Notes: generated from the sequence alone by a model not told the origin. A stretch of 24,837 nt of DNA from an uncultured Eubacteriales bacterium (GCA_905206455.1 CAJLHL010000024.1:1-24837); one strand, 5' to 3'. Shown: positions 16,719 to 23,959, counted from the first letter of the stretch. Numbers and translations are program-made.

Positions 16719-17336
16719 TTACTGCCCCATAATTTTCATCCATCCGGCGGTATAGAAATCTCTCATTTCCTTCAGATAACATTCCGCCTTTTCCAGCGGC
16801 ATATCGTGTATGATCATCTCAAAGAAAGTATTGAACATTCCTGTGATCAGCATATGTTCAAGATGCTCGTCAATCGGAGGCGAAGGCTTTCCCAGATCTT
16901 CGAGAACTGCGAAATAATCGTGAGTCGCTTTTGTCTCGATTTCCACCATCTCGTCCACCAGTTGAGAGAACCGCGTTCCTTCTGCATGACAGAGGATTAA
17001 CCGGAATTCGTCCAGATGCTCATAGGCGTACAGAAGCATGTCGTGCATACATGCGCCGGAAACCGTGCTGAGATTCTCCGGCTGCTCTTCTTTCGGAAGA
17101 TTTGCGAACTCCTGCTGCGCCCCGGAAAAACACCGGAGAAAGTAATCGTACTGCTCCCCCACCAGGGCCTCGAACAACGCCTCTTTGCTGTCGTAGTAAC
17201 CGTAAAACGCACCTGTCGTCACCCCTGCTTTTTTCACGATATTCCGCAGGGAAGCAGATTTAAACCCCTTTTCGAGAAACTCCTGCATCGCCGCCGAAAG
17301 GATCAGATCCAGCGTCGTCGTTTCTGTTTCGTTCAT
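16719..17336 (-). CDS. TetR/AcrR family transcriptional regulator
   Basis: The N-terminal TetR DNA-binding domain of this 205-residue protein is clear at residues about 8-55: ILSAAMQEFLEKGF, then SLRNIVKKAGVTTGAFYGYY, the classic helix-turn-helix and GxFYxYY recognition segment. The remainder is a helical ligand/dimerisation domain without a recognised ligand motif. AGAGG lies six bases before the ATG. The gene precedes two ABC half-transporter genes on the same strand, so it most likely represses them and itself and is relieved by a small exported molecule (inference from the family). Its own promoter overlaps inverted repeats that suit autoregulation. Confidence 0.92.
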   Translation of the reverse strand: MNETETTTLDLILSAAMQEFLEKGFKSASLRNIVKKAGVTTGAFYGYYDSKEALFEALVGEQYDYFLRCFSGAQQEFANLPKEEQPENLSTVSGACMHDMLLYAYEHLDEFRLILCHAEGTRFSQLVDEMVEIETKATHDYFAVLEDLGKPSPPIDEHLEHMLITGMFNTFFEMIIHDMPLEKAECYLKEMRDFYTAGWMKIMGQ

Positions 17337-17351
17337 AAAATACCTCTTGCC

Positions 17352-17364
17352 ATAACATCGTTAT
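17352..17364. promoter_or_regulatory. palindromic candidate TetR operator
   Basis: ATAACATCGTTAT is a perfect 5-3-5 palindrome just downstream of the predicted tetR transcription start. It is part of a wider imperfect inverted repeat (CATAACA ... TGTTATATG, 17351-17380) that reaches into the -10 hexamer. Position fits autorepression. Confidence 0.5.
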
Positions 17365-17377
17365 ATATCACTGTTAT

Positions 17378-17406
17378 ATGATAAAACGCACCGAAAATTT
17401 TGTCAA
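17378..17406 (-). promoter_or_regulatory. sigma-A promoter of the tetR-ABC unit
   Basis: On the minus strand a perfect TTGACA (17401-17406), a 17-base spacer and TATCAT (17378-17383, one mismatch). Start predicted near 17371, with a leader of about 35 bases. Confidence 0.75.
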
Positions 17407-17538
17407 TAGACTCCTGCAAAATTTATCCGAAACCTCTTCAGCAGCCAAAGCGGAGAAGAGTTGCGGCGAGCCCGCCCGGCGAAACGGTGCGTACAATTTC
17501 CATGCGGCGCCGAAAACATACGCAGACAGCCCCGCCTG

Positions 17539-18234
17539 CTAACCGGCAGAAGACAGACCGGAAAGAACGCCGCTGCTCTCACTTTCTCCGCTTTCTCCGT
17601 CTCTTACCGGAAGTTTGACGACGATTTCCTTATCGCTGTTTTCCGCCGCCGGACCGAGAATCTGACGAACCACCAGCTCCGCCTGTTCCTCCGCCTCCGA
17701 AAGAAGCCCCCCTGCCAGAGCGCGGGCTTCCATCTCCTCTTTCTGCTCCTCATAGAAATCATTGTAATTTTCTATGGTCAATTGATTGAAAATATTCTTC
17801 GTCTCATCGAATACCTTAAGACTCTTTTCGTCGATCTGATGGGAGAGAATATGTGCCTCCGGCAGAGTTACCGTAATCCGCCGGCCCGTGATGTTCACCT
17901 CAGAATCCTTCAGATCCACACCCGCGAGAATGGAACCGTCGTAAGATACGATAAAACGCTTTCCGCTGAACGGAACTCTGATGCCGTGAAAATCGGCGCT
18001 GTCCTCATATTGTCCCATATTGGTATAGTTATAACGCGCCGTCGCCAGTTTGCTGACCTGTTCGAGCTGGTGCTGGACAACCACCGCCGACAGCTCCGGA
18101 ACATCATCGCCGTCGCCTCTGATCAGATATCCGGCTCCGAAACAGAGCCCCGCGATCAGAGCGAGAACCAAAGCTAATACGAGAATCTTTCGTGCTTCTC
18201 TCACAGGATGTGAATGTTCTTTATCGCGTGCCAC
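17539..18234 (-). CDS. membrane-anchored DUF4230 family protein
   Basis: This 231-residue protein begins with a short basic tail and one membrane segment (about residues 16-39, ILVLALVLALIAGLCFGAGY). An extracytoplasmic DUF4230 domain follows: YNYTNMGQYEDS, IPF-like VPFSGKRFIVSYDG, AGVDLKDSEV, ITVTLPEAHILSHQIDE, and VFDETKNIFN before a charged helical region. The family is widespread in Firmicutes and has no assigned reaction. The protein ends in a Ser/Gly/Glu-rich tail. Start choice: GTG at 18234 has GAGGGGG nine bases upstream; an in-frame TTG at 18261 abuts its AGGAG and is less likely. The gene follows nnrE by 123 bases, with a possible extended -10 in the gap, so it may be a separate unit. 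No clear terminator was seen after it. Confidence 0.85.
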   Translation of the reverse strand: MARDKEHSHPVREARKILVLALVLALIAGLCFGAGYLIRGDGDDVPELSAVVVQHQLEQVSKLATARYNYTNMGQYEDSADFHGIRVPFSGKRFIVSYDGSILAGVDLKDSEVNITGRRITVTLPEAHILSHQIDEKSLKVFDETKNIFNQLTIENYNDFYEEQKEEMEARALAGGLLSEAEEQAELVVRQILGPAAENSDKEIVVKLPVRDGESGESESSGVLSGLSSAG

Positions 18235-18292
18235 AGTGCAATACCCCCTCTGCTGTTTCAACTCCTGTTTCTCATATTTTCATCGATGCCCC

Positions 18293-18301
18293 ATTCTACC
18301 A
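18293..18301 (-). promoter_or_regulatory. possible extended -10 promoter for DUF4230 gene
   Basis: The minus strand reads TGGTAGAAT, a TGn-extended -10 with one mismatch to TATAAT. The -35 region is poor. It lies about 60 bases before the GTG start. Confidence 0.35.
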
Positions 18302-18357
18302 CGCCGGCAGTCTTTCTTCCACGATATTTTGCTTCTGTCGAAAATATTGGAAAAAAG

Positions 18358-19200
18358 TCAGAATACCGGTTTGTCTCCTATTTCATCGATTCCGATGCCC
18401 ACTGTCACAATCTCCCCGCAGTATGACGCCGCCTCCGGGCTCCTGTGTCCGTGTTTTTTCCGGTGAAAGGCTACCGTCAGATCCGCTCTTACCGCTCCCC
18501 TGGCAACCTCTCCGGTATCAGCGTTTACACCGCTGGGCAGATCGAGAGCACACACGGGAGCCCCGGAAGCGTTGATCAGAGCTGCCGCCGCAGTTCCGTT
18601 CTCACGCAGAGCGCCGTGGAATCCCGTACCGTAAAGTGCGTCTACGATGAGGTCTGCCTGGACGCCGGATACATGCGCATGCCGTTCGTCTCCCCCTGCA
18701 GAAGAGACGGTTCCGGACGAGTTTTCTCCGGAAAACAATCCGCTGCCCGCCGCTGTCTGCGCAGCCTTTTCGTACTCTTCAAGCCGCATCACTGCCAGAT
18801 GCGCCGTCTGTCTGCCGCGAAGGAGCCCCAGGTTGTAATCCGCATCCTCTGTGACCGGCGCGCCTTCGCAGAGCACCACAACAACTCCGGCCTGCGCGCG
18901 GCTATCCTGCGGCGGCCTTTCCCGTCGTTCTTTCCCTTTTCCGTCCACTGAATCCTCTTCGTTTTCTCTGCCGGACAGAAAAGACGCATACAGGCGGGCG
19001 ACGACAAATCCGTCTCCGCCGTTGTTGCCCTTGCCCGCAAAAATGACGATCCTTTCCGCATCCGGCCAACGCTGCCTTATCACCTCATACGCTGCGGTTC
19101 CGGCATTTTCCATCATCTGCCGATAAGTAAGGCCGTTACCGTCGGCGATCCGCTCGATTTCCTTCATTTCTGCGGATGAAACTGTATTTTCCTCTTTCAT
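18358..19200 (-). CDS. nnrE: NAD(P)H-hydrate epimerase (YjeF N-terminal domain)
   Basis: The NnrE/YjeF_N enzyme interconverts the R and S forms of NAD(P)HX, damaged hydrated cofactor, so that the S-specific dehydratase can repair it. Conserved blocks are visible: GNGLTYRQMMENAG (21-34), GKGNNGGDGFVVAR (56-69), DALYGTGFHGALRE (187-200) and ALDLPSGVNADTG (218-230) with the expected aspartate. The 280 residues contain only the epimerase; the YjeF_C dehydratase domain that many bacteria carry as a fusion is absent. Two hydrophilic insertions interrupt the fold, at about 76-105 and 151-179, which explains the length above the usual 210-240. The ATG at 19200 has GGGAG about ten bases upstream. It follows niaR by 67 bases, across a perfect hairpin, placing cofactor repair beside NAD synthesis. 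Confidence 0.9.
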   Translation of the reverse strand: MKEENTVSSAEMKEIERIADGNGLTYRQMMENAGTAAYEVIRQRWPDAERIVIFAGKGNNGGDGFVVARLYASFLSGRENEEDSVDGKGKERRERPPQDSRAQAGVVVVLCEGAPVTEDADYNLGLLRGRQTAHLAVMRLEEYEKAAQTAAGSGLFSGENSSGTVSSAGGDERHAHVSGVQADLIVDALYGTGFHGALRENGTAAAALINASGAPVCALDLPSGVNADTGEVARGAVRADLTVAFHRKKHGHRSPEAASYCGEIVTVGIGIDEIGDKPVF

Positions 19201-19226
19201 CTTTCTTTTCTCCCTTAAATATTACA

Positions 19227-19253
19227 ACCGGCAGGATTCGAAATCCTGCCGGT
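19227..19253 (-). terminator. 12-bp hairpin between niaR and nnrE, possible partial terminator
   Basis: A perfect stem ACCGGCAGGATT (19227-19238) pairs with 19242-19253 across a three-base loop. On the minus strand it is followed by TGTAATATTT, a poor U-tract. It could end some nad-niaR transcripts while letting others continue, or mark an RNA processing point. Confidence 0.55.
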
Positions 19254-19267
19254 CCTCTTTTACTGCT

Positions 19268-19774
19268 CTATTCCACCAGATAGCCCCGCGTCCGCAGCTG
19301 CTCCTCGATCAGATCCAGGACTTCTTCGCTGTCGGCTTCCACGGTATGATAGTGGTAATTTGATGTGATATTTTTCAGCGGGCTGGATTTTCCGGCTGCA
19401 ATATCGTCCAGAAATTCTTTCACCTTTCTTCGGGAACTGATTTTCAACGGCGCTTCCATTCTGCCGTAAACCCTGTGATTTACGACGACATTGAGAATTT
19501 TACCGCCCAGATCCACGATACAGCAGAGTTCGTCTTCGGTCTGCTCATCTGTGTGATGAACCTTAAATACTCTGAAAACCGCGGCCGGCTCGTTCATCAC
19601 ATATCCGCGGCTCGTAGACAGAATCCGCGTGCCGGAAGTGCGGATCAGCGCCATGTCCTGAACGATCACCTGTCTGCTCACTCCGCAGACGGAAGCCAGC
19701 TGTCTGCCCGGCACCGGCGTCTCGCTGTTTCGGATGATATCTATGATTTTCGCCCTGCGCTCTGAACCTGTCAT
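19268..19774 (-). CDS. niaR: NiaR-type niacin-responsive repressor (HTH plus 3H domain)
   Basis: The N-terminal winged helix-turn-helix of this 168-residue protein (about residues 4-60, with QLASVCGVSRQVIVQDMALI) and the C-terminal 3H domain match NiaR/YrxA. These regulators repress NAD synthesis and niacin uptake genes when nicotinic acid is bound. The metal/niacin site residues known from the Thermotoga protein are in register: His74, Glu82, His141 and His143, with His100 as the middle conserved histidine. The ATG at 19774 follows GGAGG by about six bases. It lies 58 bases after nadC, so it is probably cotranscribed and autoregulated; a weak TAGACT-18-TATACT in that gap might give an internal promoter. 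Likely target: the nadA upstream region in this window. Confidence 0.93.
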   Translation of the reverse strand: MTGSERRAKIIDIIRNSETPVPGRQLASVCGVSRQVIVQDMALIRTSGTRILSTSRGYVMNEPAAVFRVFKVHHTDEQTEDELCCIVDLGGKILNVVVNHRVYGRMEAPLKISSRRKVKEFLDDIAAGKSSPLKNITSNYHYHTVEADSEEVLDLIEEQLRTRGYLVE

Positions 19775-19832
19775 CGTAGTCCTCCCTCCGGATCCCTTTT
19801 CTCTGAGTATACCGCATCTCCGAAGAAAAAGT

Positions 19833-20684
19833 CTACACTGCCCGCAGATTTTTCATGGAAAGATCGAGAATTCCCGCCGAATGAGTCAGCGCGCCGCTGG
19901 AGATATAATCCACCCCGAGAGAAGCCAGCCGAAGGATGTTTTCCCGGGTGACATTTCCGGAACACTCGGTCTTCGCCCGGCCGCCGATGATTTCGACGGC
20001 CTGACGGATCTGATCATCAGACATGTTGTCCAGCATGATAATATCGGCGCCCGCCTCACAGGCCTCCCGCACCATTTCCGGCGTCTCCGCCTCAACCTCG
20101 ATGCGACGTACGAAAGGCGCGTATTCTTTCGCCATCTCCACGGCTCTTTTTACGCTTCCCGCCGCGCTGATGTGATTATCTTTTAAAAGAACCCCGTCGG
20201 AAAGATTGTAGCGGTGATTGAAGCCTCCGCCTACCCGAACCGCATATTTTTCAAAAATCCTCATATTCGGCGTCGTCTTTCTCGTATCCAGAAGTTTCGC
20301 ACCGCTGCCTTTCAGGAGATCTGCCAACTGGCGGGTATAAGTGGCGATACCGCTCATCCTCTGAAGATAATTCAGCGCGACTCTCTCCCCGGACAAAAGA
20401 ACGCGGATATCTCCGGAGACGACGGCCAGCTTCTGGCCGTTTTTTACGGCGTCGCCGTCCCTGCAGAAAAAGTCCACCCGCGTGTGTTCCTCCAACAGCT
20501 CGAATACCCGCCGGAAAACAGAGAGTCCCGCGATAATTCCCTCCTGTTTGCAGATCAGTTCTACCTGCCCGGCCGCCGCCTCCGGCATCACAGCGTTCGT
20601 CGTCACATCTTCACTGGAAATATCTTCTTCGAGCGCCTGCAGAAGCAGACGGTCCACCTGAAGCGACATCGTGATTTCATTCAT
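19833..20684 (-). CDS. nadC: nicotinate-nucleotide diphosphorylase (carboxylating)
   Basis: NadC converts quinolinate and PRPP to nicotinate mononucleotide, CO2 and pyrophosphate in the cytoplasm. The 283-residue length is typical. Diagnostic motifs are EEDISSEDVTT (19-29), ERVALNYLQRMSGIAT (100-115), DTRKTTPNMR (133-142), GGGFNHRYNL followed by KDNH (152-171), then EVEAET, IMLDNM and ECSGNV in the barrel. The ATG at 20684 has GAGGAG nine bases upstream; a second ATG five codons later is possible. It begins 26 bases after nadB, the usual operon partner. Confidence 0.96.
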   Translation of the reverse strand: MNEITMSLQVDRLLLQALEEDISSEDVTTNAVMPEAAAGQVELICKQEGIIAGLSVFRRVFELLEEHTRVDFFCRDGDAVKNGQKLAVVSGDIRVLLSGERVALNYLQRMSGIATYTRQLADLLKGSGAKLLDTRKTTPNMRIFEKYAVRVGGGFNHRYNLSDGVLLKDNHISAAGSVKRAVEMAKEYAPFVRRIEVEAETPEMVREACEAGADIIMLDNMSDDQIRQAVEIIGGRAKTECSGNVTRENILRLASLGVDYISSGALTHSAGILDLSMKNLRAV

Positions 20685-20710
20685 CTCTATTTCTCCTCAT
20701 TTATTCTCCG

Positions 20711-21931
20711 TCAGACGTCCATCCATCTCTGCACGCCCGTCTCCGTTCCGGCGCACCGGAACTGTCTTTTTCGATCTCCTGCGATTTTTTCCGCCGCCCG
20801 CTTGGCGAAAACAAGACTTTCCAGCAGAGAGTTGCTGGCCAATCGATTGGCTCCGTGGACGCCGTTGCAGCTGGTTTCCCCCACGGCAAACAGCCGCTGC
20901 ATCGAAGTCCGGCTGTCGGAATCCACCCAGATACCGCCCATAAAGTAGTGCTGAGCGGGTACTACGGGAATCCACTGCTTCGCCACGTCATATCCTTCCT
21001 CCAAGCACCGGCGGCGGATATTCGGAAAATGCTCCAGGATCGTTTTCTCCCCCAGAGGTTCCATAGAAAGCCAGACAAAATCCGTTCCGTCTTTTTTCAT
21101 CTGCTCCCGGATTGCCGCCGTCACCACATCTCTCGGCTGAAGTTCGTCGACAAAGCGGCATCCCGTCCTGTCATAAAGCACCGCTCCCTCCCCCCGTACG
21201 GATTCCGAAATCAGAAACCGGCGCCCCGGTTTCTCCGAATACAGCGTCGTAGGATGAATCTGCACATAATCCAGATGTTCCAGACGGACTCCGTGTTTTT
21301 CGCAAATGCGCAGAGCGTCCCCCGTCAGGTGCGGATAATTGGTGGAATGGCTGTAGTTTCCGCCGATCCCTCCGCTGGCAAAAATCGTGTAATCAGCGGA
21401 GATTTTCACATCGCCGTACGAATCACCTCTGGCCAGCACGCCGCAGCAGCGGCCGTCTTCTTCTATCATATCTGTCATCGTCAGGTATTCCAGAATTTTT
21501 ACATTGGGAAGCTCCCTCACCCTTTTCAGCAAAGTTCCGGTGATCTCCTTTCCCGTCTCGTCTTCTCTGTATAAAATCCGGGGCCGGGAATGCGCGCCCT
21601 CCCTGGTAAAGATCAGTTCTCCGTCCTTTTGCGTAAACCGCACCCCATATCCGATGAGATCGGAAATAATCTGCCGGGAACTGCGGATCATGATATCGAC
21701 GGATTCTCTGCGGTTTTCATAGTGCCCCGCCCGCATGGTATCTTCAAAATAAATATCATAGTCCGCCTCATCCCGCATGACACAGATACCTCCCTGCGCC
21801 AGAAAGGAATCGCTGCTCTCCGCATCGGATTTGGTGATCATGACAATCTTTCGATCCCGCGGCAGATTCAGAGCGGAAAACAGCCCGCTGACTCCGGTAC
21901 CCACGATAACTACGTCAGTCCTGATATCCAA
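20711..21931 (-). CDS. nadB: L-aspartate oxidase
   Basis: NadB oxidises L-aspartate to iminoaspartate with FAD; under anaerobic conditions fumarate can be the acceptor. Motifs of the succinate dehydrogenase/fumarate reductase flavoprotein fold are present: GTGVSGL near the N-terminus, SSDSFLAQGGI, EGAHSRPRIL, FASGGIGG, HPTTL, SESVRGEGAVL, RDVVTAAI, PAQHYFMGGI and the GETSCNGVHGANRLASNSLL stretch. At 406 residues it stops soon after the FAD-binding core and lacks most of the C-terminal helical domain of the roughly 530-residue E. coli type, as in other short clostridial forms. The start is TTG at 21931 with GGGGGAG five bases upstream, 13 bases after nadA. Confidence 0.95.
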   Translation of the reverse strand: MDIRTDVVIVGTGVSGLFSALNLPRDRKIVMITKSDAESSDSFLAQGGICVMRDEADYDIYFEDTMRAGHYENRRESVDIMIRSSRQIISDLIGYGVRFTQKDGELIFTREGAHSRPRILYREDETGKEITGTLLKRVRELPNVKILEYLTMTDMIEEDGRCCGVLARGDSYGDVKISADYTIFASGGIGGNYSHSTNYPHLTGDALRICEKHGVRLEHLDYVQIHPTTLYSEKPGRRFLISESVRGEGAVLYDRTGCRFVDELQPRDVVTAAIREQMKKDGTDFVWLSMEPLGEKTILEHFPNIRRRCLEEGYDVAKQWIPVVPAQHYFMGGIWVDSDSRTSMQRLFAVGETSCNGVHGANRLASNSLLESLVFAKRAAEKIAGDRKRQFRCAGTETGVQRWMDV

Positions 21932-21944
21932 TGGACTCCCCCTC

Positions 21945-22877
21945 TCATCTGGATAATTCCAGCATGCGCAGCAGAGAACGACGGGAAGCCACGCTCAGGC
22001 GGTCTTCCATTTCCACTTCCGGCTTTTCCCTCTCCAGCGCCCGAAGCACTTTCTCCAAAGTGATTTCTTTCATTCCCGGACAGATCTGGCCGCCGCCCAC
22101 GGGATAAAATTTCTTTTCCGGATTTCTTTTCTGCAGTTGGTAAAAAATTCCCTGCTCCGTACCGATGATAAAAGAATCACAGCTGCTCTCCGAAGCGAAT
22201 TTCAATATGCCCGCCGTGCTCCCGGCATAGTCCGCGAAAGAGACCACCTCCGGCCGGCATTCCGGATGGACCAGCACCAGAGCTTCCGGATGCTCTGCTT
22301 TGGCCTCAGCGATATCCTCCGCTCTCACATCGTGATGGACCGGACAATAACCCGTATGGAAAATAAAATTCTTCTCCGGCAGCTGACTGGCGATAAAATG
22401 CGCCAGATTCTGATCCGGAATAAAGAAAATATTTTTCTGCGGCAGAGCCTTCACGATCTTCTGCGCATTGGAGGATGTGACGCAGACGTCGCTGACCGCT
22501 TTCAGTTCCGCCGTGGAATTGACATAGCACACCACCGCCAGATCGTCATAACCAGCCCGCACTTCAGCCACCTGCTCCGGCGTCGCCATATGCGCCATCG
22601 GACAGTCCGCTTCCGGCTCCGGAAGAAGAACTCTCTTATCTGTATTCAGAATCTTCGCGCTCTCTCCCATAAAAGAAACACCGCAGAGCACGATGATCTC
22701 CGCATTCAGCTCCGCCGCCTTTTCGCTGAGAAAATAGGAATCACCCACATAATCCGCGATCTCCTGAATCTCCGATCTGACATAATAATGTGCCAGAATC
22801 ACCGCGTTTTTTTCCGCTTTCCATCTGTGTATCTGCTCCGCTGCCGTCATCTCTGTAAACCTGTACCTTTCCTGCAT
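21945..22877 (-). CDS. nadA: quinolinate synthase
   Basis: NadA condenses iminoaspartate from NadB with dihydroxyacetone phosphate to quinolinate using an oxygen-sensitive [4Fe-4S] cluster. The 310-residue protein shows LAHYYV, GDSYFLS, LCGVSFMGESAKIL, YVNSTAELKA, CVTSSNA, PDQNLA and HPEC. Cys92 (ADCPMA), Cys178 (GYCPVHHDV) and Cys266 (GQICPGMK) have the spacing of the three known cluster ligands. The open frame extends to 23093, but the ATG at 22877 is preferred: GGAG lies nine bases upstream, similarity starts here, and the promoter lies just outside it. It is the first gene of the nad operon. Confidence 0.96.
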   Translation of the reverse strand: MQERYRFTEMTAAEQIHRWKAEKNAVILAHYYVRSEIQEIADYVGDSYFLSEKAAELNAEIIVLCGVSFMGESAKILNTDKRVLLPEPEADCPMAHMATPEQVAEVRAGYDDLAVVCYVNSTAELKAVSDVCVTSSNAQKIVKALPQKNIFFIPDQNLAHFIASQLPEKNFIFHTGYCPVHHDVRAEDIAEAKAEHPEALVLVHPECRPEVVSFADYAGSTAGILKFASESSCDSFIIGTEQGIFYQLQKRNPEKKFYPVGGGQICPGMKEITLEKVLRALEREKPEVEMEDRLSVASRRSLLRMLELSR

Positions 22878-22905
22878 CCCGCAGTTCTCCGATAAAATAT
22901 GACCT

Positions 22906-22934
22906 ATTTTAACATAGAATATTACATGTGACAA
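22906..22934 (-). promoter_or_regulatory. sigma-A-like promoter of the nad operon
   Basis: On the minus strand TTGTCA (22929-22934), a 17-base spacer and TAAAAT (22906-22911), each one mismatch from consensus. The start would fall near 22899, about 22 bases before the nadA ATG. Confidence 0.7.
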
Positions 22935-22959
22935 GACATTAGATTTATATGTGTAAACA
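22927..22959. promoter_or_regulatory. candidate NiaR operator elements
   Basis: Two similar TGT...ACA dyads, TGTGACAAGACA (22927-22938, overlapping the -35) and TGTGTAAACA (22950-22959), lie immediately upstream of the nad promoter. Position suits a repressor site, and the only local candidate is the NiaR protein encoded in the operon. I have not matched them to a published NiaR consensus. Confidence 0.4.
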
Positions 22960-23043
22960 GACGAATCCCAATTCCCATCGCACTGCGCACAAGGCTGCCG
23001 CCTGCTCTGACCGGGCTGACTTGACGGAACTTTCCTCTTTATC

Positions 23044-23134
23044 AAACAAATATAAAAAGAGCGCAGGAAACTCCACAGTACAGCTCCTGTCACAGGATCC
23101 TCTGCATTCTTTCCACACGCTCTTTTGTTTATAT
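23044..23134 (-). terminator. branched hairpin element, likely terminator after crotonase gene
   Basis: The outer arms AAGAGCG and CGCTCTT are extended by ATATAAA/TTTATAT across a bulge and enclose further complementary pairs GGAAA/TTTCC and CCTG/CAGG. On the minus strand the closing arm runs into TTTTTATATTTGTTT. It begins about 30 bases past the crotonase stop and is nearly symmetrical, so it could also work on the other strand. The enclosed loop is longer than in simple terminators. Confidence 0.5.
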
Positions 23135-23164
23135 CACTGTCTCCATTCTGAGACCAGAGCCTTT

Positions 23165-23959
23165 TTACCGTCCTCTGTTAAATACCGCTTCTCTCTTATT
23201 CAAAAAGGCATCTGCTCCTTCCCTCGAATCTTCAGACACCATACAGATCCCCTGTGTCAGCGCTTCCGCCTCCAGCAGTCCTTTCAGATCCATATCCATA
23301 CTCAGATTCAGCAGACGCTTGGCCGCGCCGATGGCCGAGGCGGACCCCGAAGTCAGCGTCCGGGCCAGCTGCTGTACCGCAGATTCCAGCTCCTCATGAG
23401 GCACCACCCGGTTCACAATCCCCAGGCTGCAGGCTTCCTCCGCACTGACGCTCTTTCCGGTAAAAGACAATTCCTTTGCTTTTTGCAGCCCCACCGCCCG
23501 CGGCAGGAGATACAGCGCCGCCAGATCCGGGACGAGTCCCACTTTTACAAACGCCGCGCCATATTTCGCCCTGTCAGAAGAAATCACGATGTCACAGAGC
23601 AGAACGATCGAGAGTCCCGCGCCCACCGCAGCGCCATTGACAGCAGCGACAATCGGCTTGGACATCTCCGTAAACAGAGGCACCACTTTCTGGCCATCTC
23701 TTACGAAAGAAATGCTTTCCTCCAGGCCGAATTCCGGAAACCGCGCCACATCGCCGCCGGCACAGAACGCGGTACCGTTTCCCGTCAGTACGACGGCCCG
23801 CACATCGTCGTCATCCCTCGCTTTCTGAAGCGCCGCGCAGAGCTCCCGGGAGAGCTCTTCATCCAATGCGTTCCTTTTTTCCGGCTTATTCAGAGTAATC
23901 CGCGCAACATACCGGTCCTTCTCATAGAGGACACAATTGTCTTTTCGTTCTCCGCACAT
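23165..23959 (-). CDS. enoyl-CoA hydratase/isomerase (crotonase) family protein
   Basis: This protein of about 264 residues has the crotonase fold, acting on CoA thioesters in the cytoplasm. Oxyanion-hole segments FCAGGD and NGAAVGAGLS are present, followed by LCDIVISSD and FVKVGLVPD...LPRAVG. The two catalytic glutamates of true hydratases are not in place: the aligned positions hold Ser117 (GAGLS) and Phe137 (AAFVK). The GLVPD motif with Asp145 instead resembles PaaG and delta-3/delta-2 enoyl-CoA isomerases, so isomerase activity is more likely than hydration. The ATG at 23959 follows GAGG by ten bases; a GTG two codons upstream (23965) is an alternative. The gene lies 67-73 bases after the alpha/beta hydrolase and is probably cotranscribed with it. 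Confidence 0.9.
   Translation of the reverse strand: MCGERKDNCVLYEKDRYVARITLNKPEKRNALDEELSRELCAALQKARDDDDVRAVVLTGNGTAFCAGGDVARFPEFGLEESISFVRDGQKVVPLFTEMSKPIVAAVNGAAVGAGLSIVLLCDIVISSDRAKYGAAFVKVGLVPDLAALYLLPRAVGLQKAKELSFTGKSVSAEEACSLGIVNRVVPHEELESAVQQLARTLTSGSASAIGAAKRLLNLSMDMDLKGLLEAEALTQGICMVSEDSREGADAFLNKREAVFNRGR

Noticed and set aside
22960..23040. GC-rich segment upstream of the nad promoter as a riboswitch or SRP RNA
   Set aside because: It lacks the conserved cores of known riboswitches or the SRP tetraloop motif and lies outside the predicted nad transcript.
22878..23093. N-terminal extension of nadA by 72 codons
   Set aside because: It crosses the predicted nad promoter and the upstream hairpin element, lacks similarity, and the ATG at 22877 has a good ribosome binding site.
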